Part shown: piece after piece, positions 10,349 through 22,057 of the stretch
How the letters are laid out: every line of letters begins with the position of its first letter
Numbering within the stretch: the first letter of the stretch is position 1
DNA from: Porphyra umbilicalis
Lineage: Eukaryota; Rhodophyta; Bangiophyceae; Bangiales; Bangiaceae
NCBI GenBank assembly: GCA_002049455.2
Contig: KV918766.1
Location: 558,001 to 622,000 of the forward strand
Direction of reading: 5' to 3'
DNA length: 64,000 bases
Position numbers and translations under genes: made by a program
The notes under the pieces: model-generated
Seen by the model: only the letters and a program-made list of their open reading frames with translations
What the model was told of the DNA's origin: nothing
Database searches by the model: none

Positions 10349-11885
10349 ATGTCTGCGCGATGCACCTTTTCCCGCCGCCTGATCGCCGTTGCAGCCGTCC
10401 TCGTGTCACTCTCAGCGGCGCCGGCGGCTTCCTTTCCCGTAGACCTGCTGGTCGCCCCTGGGTCGCTCCTCCTCCCCCCCCCTCCTTTTTCCACTGCCCC
10501 CGCGATGAGCGGCAGCCTGCCCCCCCTGACGATGGCCCCGCCAGCCACGCGTGCGACCACCTCGTGACCGTCGCCTTGGCGGAAGTCTCCGGCCACGTGC
10601 GCGTCGTTGAGTCCCTCTCCCTCCCCCCCGACGACCGCCGCACGTCCATGGCCGTGGCCATCCCCGCCGACGGCGCAGACGATCTCGTCGCCTATGAGTT
10701 CCATCGCGGCGGCGACGATGGCTCCGTCCTCGCCGACGCGGCGACCACCCTCACCTCGGTCACGGGGTGCGTCGCGCACGACGATGCCGACACGGGCGCG
10801 TGCTTTGCGTGGGCGGTGCCCCCCGCCGGCGGGGTGTTTGTGTGGTCTTACACCCTCGGCGAGGGGCTTGACGGGGAGCCCGCCGGCGCGTCGCGACGCG
10901 CCGTCACCCACCTCGCCTGGCGCGGCGGCCTCGACCCGACGGCGGTGCGGGGCGTGCGCCGGCGCTCCGTGCGCTTTGTCGTTGGCGGTGGCACGTCGTT
11001 GCGGCTGCCGGTGGGGGCCGACGCGGGCGGCGTCGTGGCCCCGACGCGCCGGCGGGTGACGTTTGAGCGGTCGGGTGTGGTGTTTGACGCCGCGTCGCGG
11101 TGGGGGGACGGCGGCCACGCCGTTGATGCGGTGGCGGGCGGCGACGTGGAAGCGGGGGCGACGGCCCCGCCGGCGGTGGGGCCGCCGGTGCCGGCGGGCG
11201 GCGCCTCCGCGGCTGCGGCAGACACGTGCGCGGCCGACGCCTCCGTGCTCTCGGCGGCGCGCGAGGGCGTTCGCCGGCGGTGGCCGTGGGCCACCCCCCC
11301 ACTCCCCGCCCTCGTCGCCGCCCTGCTGGCCGCCGCCGCCGCCGCTGCCGCCGCCACGTCTGCCGCCCGCACGTGGGCGGCGCGCCTGCGCTTGCGCCGC
11401 CGCAATGCCGTGTGGGCGGTGCTCGAGCGGCGCCTCGCCGCCGGCACCATCTCCCCCCCCACCTTTGCCGCCGCCGCCGACGCGCTCGCGGCGGAGGAAG
11501 ACGCGCTCGCGTCGTCGGGCCACCTCGGCCACACCCCCGAACACGCGGCGCGCGTCGCGCAGCTGATTACGACGCGGCAGCTCGCCGGCGACATTGACCT
11601 CGCCGAGTGCAACCGGCGGCTGGCGGCGGCGGCGGCGGCACGGCGGGCGCTCGTCGCCGCCGCGGCGGTGGGGGGGGATGGGGGGCGGGGTGGTCGCCTT
11701 GGCGCCTCGCGGCGGCGGCGGAGCGGTGGTTGGACGAGGTCGCGTTGGGCGCCGACGGGCCAGCGGCGCGGGCGCTCGACGCGGCGATCGCGGGGGGGTG
11801 GTTCCGCTCGTGGACGGGGGAGGTCAGCGGGCTGCTGGCGGCGCTGGCGGCGGCGGCGTGGGCCTTGTGGTTTGTGCAGCGGTGA
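10349..11885 (+). CDS. Secretory-pathway membrane protein, unknown function
   Basis: The ATG at 10349 opens a clear signal peptide (MSARCTFSRRLIAVAAVLVS, then LSAAPAAS). A luminal region of about 250 residues of mixed composition follows, including DHLVTVALAEVSGHVRVVES and VRFVVGGGTSLRLPVG. A hydrophobic Ala-rich span after LPALVAALLAAA is followed by a basic stop-transfer (LRLRRRN). A helical cytoplasmic part follows and ends in another hydrophobic segment (GLLAALAAAAWALWFVQR) at the stop. The frame changes at a run of nine C (10474-10482) and at eight G (11670-11677). Read across these, the product is about 510 residues. I recognise no family. It resembles its two plus-strand neighbours in general layout only. 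Confidence 0.6.
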
Positions 11886-12683
11886 CGGGGGGGGGAGGGG
11901 GGGGGGGGGGGGCTAGAGAGGCGGTGCGTCGGGCGGTGGGGGTCTGGTGTTTCTTGGGTTTTGGTTGTCTCGGTTGGGGCGTGCAGGGAACAATGGAGCT
12001 AACCAACTGTGGTTGGTGGTCCCATCGCGCGCCTGTGCCGAGACCCAAGCGCGCGCCCCTCCCTGATGTCACAAGGGGTGCCAGAAACAACTCTGCACAC
12101 TGGGTGAGTCCGGCCGTTCCGCCGGCTTGCCGACGGGGGGAAGGAGCTCTGCCCGCTCGAAGAACGACGCGCGCGCCGCCCGCGAGAAAAAAGAGCTGCC
12201 ACCTCTCGTGCTCACAGTCCCGTACGATGCGTACTTTGCGTATGTACTGCATCAACGCAGCGACGATTAGATCCGGAGACGTGTGGGTTGGTTGCCGTGC
12301 TACTTTGACACTGCTGACAGTTCACAAACGCACGTGGCGGTCGACTGTGCTGCCCGTCGGTGGGGCACCGCGCGGAACTCCACCGCGCTTGACGGACGTG
12401 ACCGCCGCTGCCGGGGGTGGTGCCTCCGACCGCGATCGCCGCCCGCCGCGAGTGCTCGGGGGGCTCCTGCGCCCGGGGCGCCCACCCGGCTGGTGGTTGT
12501 GGCTGCAACGACCCCGCTTCCGCCCGTGACGTGGCGGTGGCGATTGCGGCTTTGCAGCGCGGCACAGGTGCCTGCCTGCCCCCCTCCTTCCCATCCCCCC
12601 CCCTCCGCCGTTTTGTATCCCGGTCGGGATAGCTGCTCTTGTTTTGCTCCCCTCGACCTTGTTTGTCGGTTCATTGCTTGTTC
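11886..12683. other. Spacer
   Basis: Begins with a long G-run right after the stop of the preceding gene. I see no convincing gene. The last 150 bases, which include a TTTTGTATCC stretch, probably hold the promoter and leader of the next gene. Confidence 0.4.
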
Positions 12684-12782
12684 ATGGGGATGTGGAGGAC
12701 ACGGCGGGCGCCCACACTCTTCACCGCCGCCGCCGCCGCTGCCGCCGCCGGGCTGCTGTGCGCGTGGGGGGGGTGCGCGTCC

Positions 12783-12830
<48 letters not shown>

Positions 12831-14778
12831 GGTGGGGTGAGGAGTCGTGGCGCGCCGCCGTCCGCCTCTTTTGCAGGGGCGTTGACGGCGGGTCGCCATG
12901 ACGCCCGCGTGGCCGTGAGGGGAGGGGTGTGGCGGCAGCTCGAGGCGGCGCCGTCGCCGTCGCCGGCAGTGTCACCGCCAGCCGACGCTGACGCGGCGGC
13001 CGTGACGCCGGCGGCCACCCCGCCGGCCGAGACGCCAGCGGCGCCGGCCGGCGACGCGGCCGCCGCCGCGACGCCGGCTGCTGATGCTGCCGCGACGCCC
13101 GCTGCCGACGCTGCCGGCGGGGCGGCGGCGGCGACGCCCGCCGCGACGCCCGGCGCCGAGGCAACGCCTGCGGCCGAGGGGACGCCCGCCGCCGAGGCAA
13201 CGCCTGCGGCCGACGGGACGCCCGCTGCCGAGGCGGCGGCGACTCCGGCGGCATCCCCCCCCGCGAGTGAAGCGGACGTGCGGGCGGGCTTCACCCTGTC
13301 CATGCTCTCCGCGGACCGCAACGACGAGGCGTTTTCGACCATCCCCCTTGTTAGCGCCGCCGACGGGGTGCGGGCAGCGTTTGCGAGCAACTGCACGTTG
13401 CCGGCGGGGGCGCCGCCAGACGGCACGCCGGCCACTGAAGCCTGCTACACCGACGGCGTGTACGCCGACCGCATGTCCTTCCACATGGCCCTCTCCCGGT
13501 CGGTGTTTGACCACCTCAACTCGGGGACGCCCGACGTCAAGGGGGCGGGTGGCAACGCGCACCCGGCGTTGGACCACTACAACTTGGAGGCGGAGGGCCT
13601 CACCGGCGCCTTTACGGTGCTCTACCGCTGCGCGGCGGGCACGCCCGGCGCGGCGACGACGGTCAGTCTCGCGTTTGGGCTCTCCCCGACCGTCGTCGTG
13701 CGGCTGCGGTGGGTCAAACGCTGCGGCGGGGGCCCCAACGGCCTCGTCGACTTGCGGTACACCAACGACGATGGGGAGGAGGAGGCGTTTGCGGGGGCGC
13801 CCGCCGCCGACGCGGCGGCGGCGGGGGCGACCAACTTGACGACCATTGGGCCGATGGAGACGGCCACGCGGGTGCTCGTCCACCTGCGCTCCCCCGCGCA
13901 GACGCTCGACTTTGCGTCGCCGTTGGTCACCTCGTCCGACAGCGCGGGCCTCGGGGTGGAGCTCCGCGGCGCGCCGGTCGTCACGGCCGGCACCCTGTCG
14001 GCTGACGTGCCCACGGAGCTCCGCGTCCTCTACACCTGCCACCGGCCGGGGGTGGCGACGGTCACCCTCCGCCTGCGCGTCCCCCCGTGGGACGACGTGG
14101 AGGCGGCGTGGCACAAGGACTGTGGCGGCGGGGCGCCGCCCGGCTTGGACGTGCGCCTCGTGGCGGGCGCCGGCGTGCCCGCCGACGTGCCCGTCATGGC
14201 CGGCGGGTCCGTCCTCCCGGCGTGGGCGGTCGATGAAAACACGTCGACGCCCGCCGGCGGCGCGCTGTCAGTCTTCCACACCCTCCCCGCGGCGGTGGCG
14301 GACGCCACCTTTGCGCTGACCAACAATGGGCGGCACCTCCACGTGGCGGGCGTCGCCCTCACCGTAGCCGACCCGCACGTGCTCCTCGCGTCGGTCGAGA
14401 CGCCGGCCGCGCGGGGGCCGGGGGGTTTGCTCGGCTTTGGGGGCGCCCCGTGGCTCGGCCCCGCAGGGGCGGTGTTGGAGCGCGGCGACGCGGCGCGCCT
14501 CCGCGTGCGCCTCGTGTGCGTGCGCGCGGGCACCGCGACGGTGCTTGTGACGCTCCCGTCCATCGCGTACGCGCACGTAGAGTGGGGGTTTGTCAAGGTG
14601 TGCGACGCGCCCGAGCGCCACGTGCGGCGTGGGGGGGGGGGGTGTGGACCGCCGGCGGGCTCGCCAAGGCCCTGGCGCTGGCGGTCGCGCTGGGGGGGGG
14701 GGGTGGGTCGTCACCCGGGCCGTGCGCGCGCGGCGGCAAACGCGGTACGCGGCCGTGCCGGAGTCGGCGACGTTTTGA
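12684..14778 (+). CDS. Single-pass membrane protein with three related Cys-containing beta-type repeats
   Basis: Translation most likely begins at MGMWRTRRAPTLF, giving a signal peptide with an Ala-rich core. After a low-complexity TPAA/ADA stalk (about residues 100-195) comes a luminal region of about 430 residues. It contains three spaced copies of one pattern: LYRC...VVVRLRWVKRCGGGP, LYTC...VEAAWHKDCGGGAP and RLVCVRAGTATVLV...VEWGFVKVCDAPE. In each, a Cys on one strand and a Cys shortly after a W-x-K or F-x-K on a later strand could form a disulfide in an Ig-like fold. The C-terminus has a membrane span (GLAKALALAVAL onward, then WVV) and a basic tail (TRAVRARRQTRYAAVPES) ending at 14778. 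The frame changes at two runs of about twelve G (14631-14642, 14692-14703), next to the span. The family is not recognised; a cell-surface or endomembrane receptor-like role is inference. Confidence 0.68.
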
Positions 14779-17700
14779 GGCGCGTGGCGTGCGGGGAAGT
14801 GCACGTGATGGGATGGGGCAGGCGAGGCCTGTGCTCGGCTGGCAAGGAAAAAAGCAAGACTAAAGCGACATCGAGGCACCTCGTCGCGCTGTGCACCTTA
14901 CGGGGGCACTGCCACTGGAGGTCCACGCCTCCCGCCACTGCGTGCGTGGCACCCACACCACCAGGCTTGGTACGTGCTGGCCCGACCCTGTGCTGGACGG
15001 CCCGGCACCGTTGCGCAGGGCCCGGCTGTCACCCGGAGCCACTGGAGCTGAGATGAAAGGCAGGGGCAAGGGCGCAGTATGACCCGTGCGACGACGCTCG
15101 GGGTGCCTCCGTCTGTTGTTTGCAGTTGCACGCCTGCAGCAGTCCTTGTTTTTGGAGACCCTACCCTACGGCGCGTTCTGTCCATGTCTCCGTTCCGCTC
15201 CTGTCCACTATGACGGCGCGGCACGGACTCCTCGAGTCTACAGTTGATACGATCCGTCGCGGCCACCTCGGGGTTCGAGGCGACTGGCCGATAGAAGCGC
15301 GAGTTCTTCGCGATGGGTCCTCTGCTTGAAGCTTAGTTCAAGCCGTTGCCGCGACGGTCGGTGCCCGCACCCGGCCCTTTTCAATCCCGAGCCCTGCGGA
15401 CGGTAGCGCCCGGGCCTCCTCCTGGCACTCCGTCGGTGCCTCTACTGGGAAACCCCAGCAGCCGACTCCCACCTCTCCACCGGCTCTCGCAGCGGCGCTG
15501 CCACGGCGGATTCCTGCGGTTGGCGGAGCGGACGCACGCCTAATTTAGTTAAGGTGGCTCTTTTGGATTTGAAAGCTGCAGCATCTTTACACAAATTGTA
15601 TCCAAGCCCTGCGAATCCTGTCGGGCCTGGGAGGCTGTCACGGCCACTCGAGGTGGAAGTGACAATTTGCGAAGTCGTCTCGCTCGCCGGCACGCCGACC
15701 TGTTGCAAGATCGCCGCATTCGGGGTCCTTCGTCATCTCTGCCACCGCATGGTCGCCCTCCCACCACCCCCTCCTCGTACACACCTGTAAGGACGTGATA
15801 CCTGGTTGGCCCAACACCCTGGTGCAGCGGCGGTGCTCATGAGTCAGGTTGTCCGGTGACAGAGGACAGTAAGAGTGCTCTGAGCCACTTCTGCACGTTG
15901 TCAATTACCCGTGGGGCGTTTGACGAGAACACAATGTGTTTGAGCACACGGCTGTGATCCCCACTCAGAGCCGGTTCGAACAGTGTGAAGAGTCCCCATG
16001 CAACCGATACTATCATGGTCAGAAAACGACAGTGATGCCAACCACTCCCCACGAGCATTGACCGTGTGATTACGATCAAGATCATTCAGCAGTCACTTCG
16101 TGCAACAGAAGTGCCTCGTTCGTTCGTGTGTTGCGCTCTCATTGGTGCTTCAGGTGAAACAATCAGAAGCGGGTTTCAGGCCGCGAATGTCTCTCGTTCT
16201 TGTGTCGCACGTTCATTGGTCCCGACAGCTATTCCGCCAGAGAAAGTCGGCTTTGGCCGACAACCGTCTTTGCAGCCAATATAACTTCTCCATTTGAAAT
16301 TTGACCCAATGAGCAAATCGGGCGCTGGACATGCGGTAGGCCGCGTTGCTCGGCGCCCTCGTGCATGCGGCAGCATTCAGCGCTGAAGCGCAACGCAGTT
16401 GCGGTTTGCAATGGAACCGTTGGAGTGCTACGATCTTAGTGTGCTTCTCACAAAAACTGGATCCGCAACATCCGCTTCAGCATCATGAACCGCCCCCTGA
16501 GCCAATGAAACAGTGATTTTGCAACGGAAGCTGATGCACCGAGGTCCAGTTTTTGTGAGAAGCACAATAAGAGAAGGGAGGTGCACCTGCTCTGTTCAGT
16601 GATTGCCCGCGGTTGTGCTCGTCGGGCGGGCTTGCGCCACTCCGGGCAGCTGTGCCGGGCGACTCGATCATCTGATGACCGGCTCGCGGGTGCCTGGCAG
16701 CGTCCGGGGGGGTGCCCCCTCACAATGCGCGCAATTCAGAACGACTCGATGGGTTGCTTGACAGCGCCATTCTCGGCGCCTGACACGACGCTTCGGATCC
16801 CTGCCAGTGGCGTCTGCAGCCCCGCAGCACGGGATTGGCAGGCGTGGGAGGGCGTCTGCCAATGCGCGTCTGTGCCGGCCGAGCCCCATTCTGCTGGTGA
16901 CGTGTCTGTGGGACCACCCGCAGAAGCGGACACTTGGGCCAATGCGCACCCGCAGCCGCACACCGTCGGTCGATGCGGCGCAGGCGGGAATTGGTCCCTT
17001 CCGCACCTCTCCTCACCCCCTTGCTCACGCTATTGTCTCAAAGACTGCAATCTGCACGGGTGTTTCTACGGGAATCCAGTTCACGGGCATCCTGATCTGC
17101 AGCCACTCTCGCTCCGTCTCCCTGTTGGGAACTGGAGCGTGGAAGAGAGTGGCTTCTGTTTTGGAAAGACGTTCCACGACAAGATGGATTGGCTACTGAG
17201 TAGTTGCTACTTAGATCTCGTGACGATGGGCTAAAGGTTGCAATTATGTAAATGCACTTGTCGGTTGCTTAGTTGAACGCTGTGCCCGACTCGCCGTCGT
17301 CTTGACCACCGTGCGAACCACCTTCTACCTACGATGCGATCGCGACGGCTCGAGACGTCGTCCCAGCCGACGAGGCAGCCCATCTTGTCACCAACTTCTG
17401 TACCTGCCAATCCAAAGCGTTTCTGGCCACGAGCATCCCAACAAACCATTTCTTGCGTGTCCAATACGTTGATGTGCTACAGTTCGTGTGTCATGATGCT
17501 CTACTTGGAAGTGACCGCACGCCGCCGTCGTACACCCCCAGTTTCGGGCGGTAAGCTGGATTGTGAGGCAGCCTTCCGAGTGATCGAGAGTGCCAGGAAA
17601 GGGGTATTATTCTGTTTCTTTGTCGTACAGAGAGGCATGGACGTAAACCGTCCATGCGAAAGGAAAAGGGACCCTCACGCTCAATAAATTCGCCTTTTCA

Positions 17701-19459
17701 TCTTCTGCATTGTCATCATTTCTTCTTCTGTCCTGGAAGCTCATCGCCTCACTCTACCTCACGGCCTCGTAGCCAGAAGGGCGGGAAAGCAATGGCCTTA
17801 ACTGGATGTGCGTATGTGCTGAATACGCCGCGCGACAACGTCAGATAAAAGTTCATCGAAGGAGACCTCCAGCTGAGCGCTCGCAGTGTAGTCGAATCTT
17901 GATGGTATTTACTTCTGCCCAGCACCTCTAAGCTCATGCACCATGCCAAGTCGAAGAAGTCTCGTGACCAGGGCCTGGCACCTTCACATGTTTTGCAGCG
18001 GAGAGCATCCAATTTCGTCGCTCTTTTGTGAACAAAGAGTCTGAACAGCGTGGGCTCCTGTTTGGCTCGTCGATGTTTCTTAAGGATGGAGACGTGGCCA
18101 CCAGGGCGACCCACCCCAACGGTCTGAAACCGCGGCGTCGTACAGTATGCATCCCCGCGGGGCGCTCGACGGCCGCCCCCGCCAGCCGCGCCGCACCGCG
18201 GCGGGCGGTCCGTCGCTGCGCTTTGCAGGCGAGAGCCCCCCACCGCGGGCCCTGCGCGGCAGACTGCCCGGGGGATCCCCACCGGTCGGCCTCGTGGGCC
18301 CGCCCGCCGCGGCGCGCCGGCCGCGGCGTGCCGCCGCCGCCGCCGCCGCCACCGCTGACAGGCACGGCTCTGCTGCGACCGCCGCCGCCGCCGCCGCCTC
18401 GGTCCACACGCCTCTCGGCGGCGGCGGCGGCGGCGGCGGCTGGGGCAATGGCGGCGGCCCACAGCCCCGCCGTTGACAGCGCCGCCCGCCGACGCGGACG
18501 CGTGGGTGGTTGTGGGGGCCGTCGGCGCGACGGGCGGGCGCGGGGCGGACCCGGTCGCGGGGGTGGGCGGCTCACACCCGCGGCGTGTGTGGCGCCCGCT
18601 GCGTCGCTGCGTCACGTGGGGGCGGCACTGCCGAGGCGTTGCACGGCGGGGGGGGGCGCCCCGCCCCGCCGCCGCCCCTGTGAGCGCCGCTGACGGCGAC
18701 GCGCCGCCACGGGGGGGGAGAGAGGCGGGGCAGGGGCGGCGGGAATGGTCGGGGGCGCTCCCTTGGGGGACACTGCCTGTCGCGGGCACCCTGTCCCCCC
18801 CCCCCACCGTGCGCCACTCGGTCGGGCGCCCGCCGCCCGCGCGGGGCGGTCGTGGTCGGCGCGCGTTGCGTCCCCCCGCCCCCCCCTGTGGCGGCGCCAC
18901 GGCCGCCGCCCGCACCCACCGCCACCGCCGCTGCCACCGAAAGCCGGCGGGCGGGCGGAGAGCCGCGGCGCGGCGGTCCCCACCGTCTGGCGGTGCCACG
19001 CGGGCACCGCGCTTGCCGCCGCGGCGTTTGCCGACGGGGGCCGCCGTGGCGTCCACCCCCCCCCCCCCGGGCCCGCGGGTGCCCGCACCGCGCGGCGCGC
19101 GGCAGAGGCGGGTGGAGCCCCGCCGCCGCCGCGCCGCGTCCCCGCTGGCGTGCGCGGGCGCGCGGCGCGGCGCGCGGCTCCGCGCCGCGCGTGCGCCCCC
19201 CCGCCCCCGGCGGCCGGTGGGTGGCGCCGCGCGCGCGACAGCCGCTGACCCGATCCGCCCGCGGCAGCGGCGGCGCCAACGGGCCCCCCCCCACCGCGGC
19301 GCGCGCGTCCCGTCTGTTGGCCGGCGCGGTGGGTCAAGCGGCTTCTCCGCGGTCCCCCACTCTGCCCTCCCGCCGCCCTTCCCCCCCCTCACACCCTTGT
19401 TGTGCGCTTCTCTTTCCCCACTCAAACGTTCCATCCCCCCCCCCCCCCCCTCCTCCCAC
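14779..19459. other. Long gene-poor region, low GC then very high GC
   Basis: From about 15100 to 18000 the base composition drops well below that of the genes. Frames are short and carry no recognisable domain. A 217-residue open stretch near 16580-17234 opens at GTG and overlaps equally long frames on the other strand, so I do not call it. From 18140 to 19459 GC becomes extreme and all frames stay open, which is a composition effect and not evidence of coding. The last part must hold the promoter and 5' UTR of the metallopeptidase gene, with a run of C just before its start. Confidence 0.45.
16441..16565. repeat. 125-bp element with perfect 20-bp terminal inverted repeats
   Basis: The left arm gtgcttctcacaaaaactgg and the right arm are exact reverse complements over 20 bases, separated by 85 bases of unrelated sequence. 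This is the layout of a miniature inverted-repeat transposable element. No clear target-site duplication is visible next to the arms (flanks end TTAGT and begin AATAA), so a hairpin-forming regulatory or RNA element is an alternative. Confidence 0.6.
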
Positions 19460-20967
19460 ATGACGGACCGACCCCAGCCGCTGCCGTGCCGTAAGCGACG
19501 GCGACCATGGTCGGCGGTGGGTGCTGTGGCGGCCGCGGCGGCCGCCGCCGCCGCCACGGCGGCGCTGGTGGCGCCCGCCGCCGCGGCGCCGGCCGCTCCC
19601 ACGGGCGGGCGGTGGCGCGCGTCGCTCTCTGGCGCGACCGCCAACCAGGCGGTCGCCGTCGACCACGCGATGGGCTTGCTGCGGCGCCTCCTCCCGCCCC
19701 TCCCCTCCAACGTGCGCCTGCGCGTCGCGTTTACCGACCTGTCGGGGGAGGCGCTCGCACACACCAAGGGCGAGTCGTACGTCCCGCTCCTCGTGCCCCC
19801 TTTTTCGTCGGCGGCCGACGGGGGGGGTGAGGGCGCCGCCGCCCCCGCGGGGGACACCCAAGAAGCAGACGCGACGCCGACCGACGGCGATGACCGTGAG
19901 CTCGTCTTGTTCCCGGCCATTGCCGCGGCGGTCGTGGCCGCCGCGCACCCCGACGCGGTGCCGCCGCCGCCCGTTGACGCGGCGGGCGACGGCGACGACG
20001 AAAATGACGACGGCGCGTCGCGCGCGCCGCGGACGCCCCCCTACGACATGCTCATCGACGTGAACCGCCACATTGACTGGTACACGGGCGTCGACGGGCG
20101 GCCGCCCGCCGACGCGTACGATTTGGTCACGGTGCTGTTGCACGAGGCGCTGCACGGGGCCCTCTTTACCGGCAGCGTGCGGTGGCGGGCGGGGGCGCCG
20201 GCGGGGACCCCCCCCGAAGCGTCCTTCCCCCGCGGCCCCTCCCGCTTTGACACCTTCCTCTCCACCCCAACCGGCTGCGCGGTGGCGGCCTACGCGGCAG
20301 ACCCGACCGAGGCGGGCGCGCGGGCGCTGGCGGGCGCCCTCACCAACGGGGCCCTCTACTTTACGTCGGCCGACACGCGCCTGCGCCTGCACGCGCCGCC
20401 CGCCTACTCGGCCGACGCGTCCGTGTACCACCTGTCGCCCCTGACGCCGGGGGGGGGCGCCGCGGGGCTCTCCCTCATGCACCCAGTCCTCGCGCCGGGC
20501 GTTGCGGTGCACGCCCTCGACGCGGCCACGGGGGCGGTCGTCACGGCGCTCCTCGCCATTGACGCGCCGCCCGCGAGCGTGTGCGCCGACTTGCCGCCGC
20601 CCGACGAGGTTGCCGCCGCCGCCGCGGCGGACCGCGCCACGGGCGGCGGCGGCGGCGCCTCCCCATCGTCGGCGGGTGGCGGCAGCGGCCGCCTCTTTGG
20701 CCTCACCGTGCCCCTGTTTGTGGCCGTCGTGGCCGTTGGGGGGGCCTCCTCATCGCCCTTGCCGTCACGTGTGTGTGCTTGTGCGCCCGCCCGGTGGTGC
20801 CGTGTGGGTCTGCCGACGGCGGCAAGGCCGCCAAAGCGTCGGGGGGGGGGGCGACCACGGCGGCGGCGCCGCCGCGCGCCACCGCCGCCGCCGCGCCGCG
20901 CGCGCGGCGGCGGCCGACGGCCTCGCACGCCCGCCCGTGCGGCTGCCGGGCGCGGGCACGGGGGCGC

Positions 20968-20998
<31 letters not shown>

Positions 20999-21080
20999 TG
21001 CCACCGCCGACGGTGGGGGTGGCGACGACGGCGGCGACGCGGGCCTCGCCGCCGCCGTCCGCGGCTGGGGCGACGGCGGC

Positions 21081-21126
<46 letters not shown>

Positions 21127-21641
21127 TGCCGCCATCGGCGGCGGTGCGCGTCGACAGTCGCGCGTCGACGACGACCAACTGCACGGCGACGAGCAGCCGC
21201 ACCACGTCGGCGTCGACGGTCGGGACGGAGAGCGACGGGTCGGCGGGCGGGGTGGGCGGGTGGGGCGTCGTTGCCGCCCCGCCGCCGGCCTACCTCGCTG
21301 GCCGCCGCGGCCGCGCGGTCGTGCGGCGCGTCGACTCGGCCGTTGAGTCGTCGGACGGGGAGGCGGTGCGGGGGGGGGGGGGGGGGGGGGGGCGGCGGTG
21401 CCGCCGCCGCCGCCGCCGCTGCGGCGGGGGCGCGCAATTATGGCGCGCGCCGACTCGGAGCTGGTGCGGGCGCTCGCGGAGCGGGCGCTGGAGCAGGGGG
21501 AGGGGGGGCGGGGGGGGGGGCGTCCGGCGGGGTGGGGGGGTGGTGGTGGTGGGGGTGGTGGGGGGGTGGTGGTGGTGGGGTGGTGGGGGGGTGGTGGTGG
21601 TGGGGTCGTGGGGGGGGAGGGCGCGGAGACCAGGGAGGTGA
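19460..21641 (+). CDS. Putative secreted/membrane zinc metallopeptidase (HExxH)
   Basis: The ATG at 19460 follows a pyrimidine run and opens a signal peptide (MTDRPQPLPCRKRRRPWSAV, then an Ala-rich core). The luminal domain has the zinc-binding helix DLVTVLLHEALHGALFTG (H-E-A-L-H). Downstream come SRFDTFL and SLMHPVLAPGVAVHALD, in the same order as in a group of bacterial secreted peptidases with HExxH, a Y/F-D-x-F-L motif and L-M-x-P near the end. A membrane span follows (LTVPLFVAVVAV, then LLIALAVTCVCLC) with a Cys-rich edge, and then a low-complexity cytoplasmic tail including VPPSAAVRVDSRAS and PPAYLAGRRGRAVV. The frame changes at G-runs 20738-20744, 20841-20851 and 21370-21392, so the C-terminal end is uncertain. 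Substrate unknown; bacterial ancestry is inferred from motif order only. Confidence 0.68.
21490..21625 (+). repeat. G-rich tract of GGTGG/GGGG repeats
   Basis: About 135 bases of almost pure G with interspersed T, made of runs of three to ten G separated by single bases. It sits at or beyond the 3' end of the metallopeptidase gene on the transcribed-sense strand and is followed by the convergent ligase gene. The pattern satisfies the G-quadruplex rule many times over. Confidence 0.7.
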
Positions 21642-22057
21642 CGGAGCCCCGAGGGGCAGGGCGGGTGCGTCGGCACCGCCCTTTGGTGTTTTTTTTTGGG
21701 TGGGAGTGGTGGGCGGCGGCCGCGGGGGAGATGGGCCGCCGCCCGCACGAACGCGGCGTGGGGAGCCCCTTTGAAAAGACGGCTGCACGCGCTCATGGAT
21801 CATGGCGCCGCCGCCGACGTCGCTGCACGGCCGCCCCGCGGGGCCGACGGCGTCGACGGGGGGCGCCCGCGGGGCCGCGGGCGGGGCGCGCCACCCACCC
21901 CCACGTGGGGCGGCCGCGGGGCGGCCACGCCGCCGCCGCGACCCGCCACGGCGTGCGCGCCACGGTCGCTCCCCCGCCGCACGCGCACGCGCGCGCGCAT
22001 GAAAAACAGGACCCCCACTCGAGAGGGAGCCGCCCGCCCGCCGCCGGTGGGCGGCGC

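Noticed and set aside
15260-15300. GGGTTCGAGGC resembling a tRNA T-loop
   Set aside because: The bases on either side do not pair as a T stem, and no D arm or acceptor stem could be found at the right spacing.
16581-17234. A 217-codon plus-strand frame in the gene-poor region
   Set aside because: It opens at GTG, has no recognisable domain and overlaps comparably long frames on the other strand. Composition is like the surrounding non-coding DNA.
17749-19920. Very long minus-strand open frame (over 700 codons)
   Set aside because: It lies antisense to the metallopeptidase start and its leader. Composition is Arg/Pro/Gly with no domain. Long open frames are expected in DNA this rich in GC.
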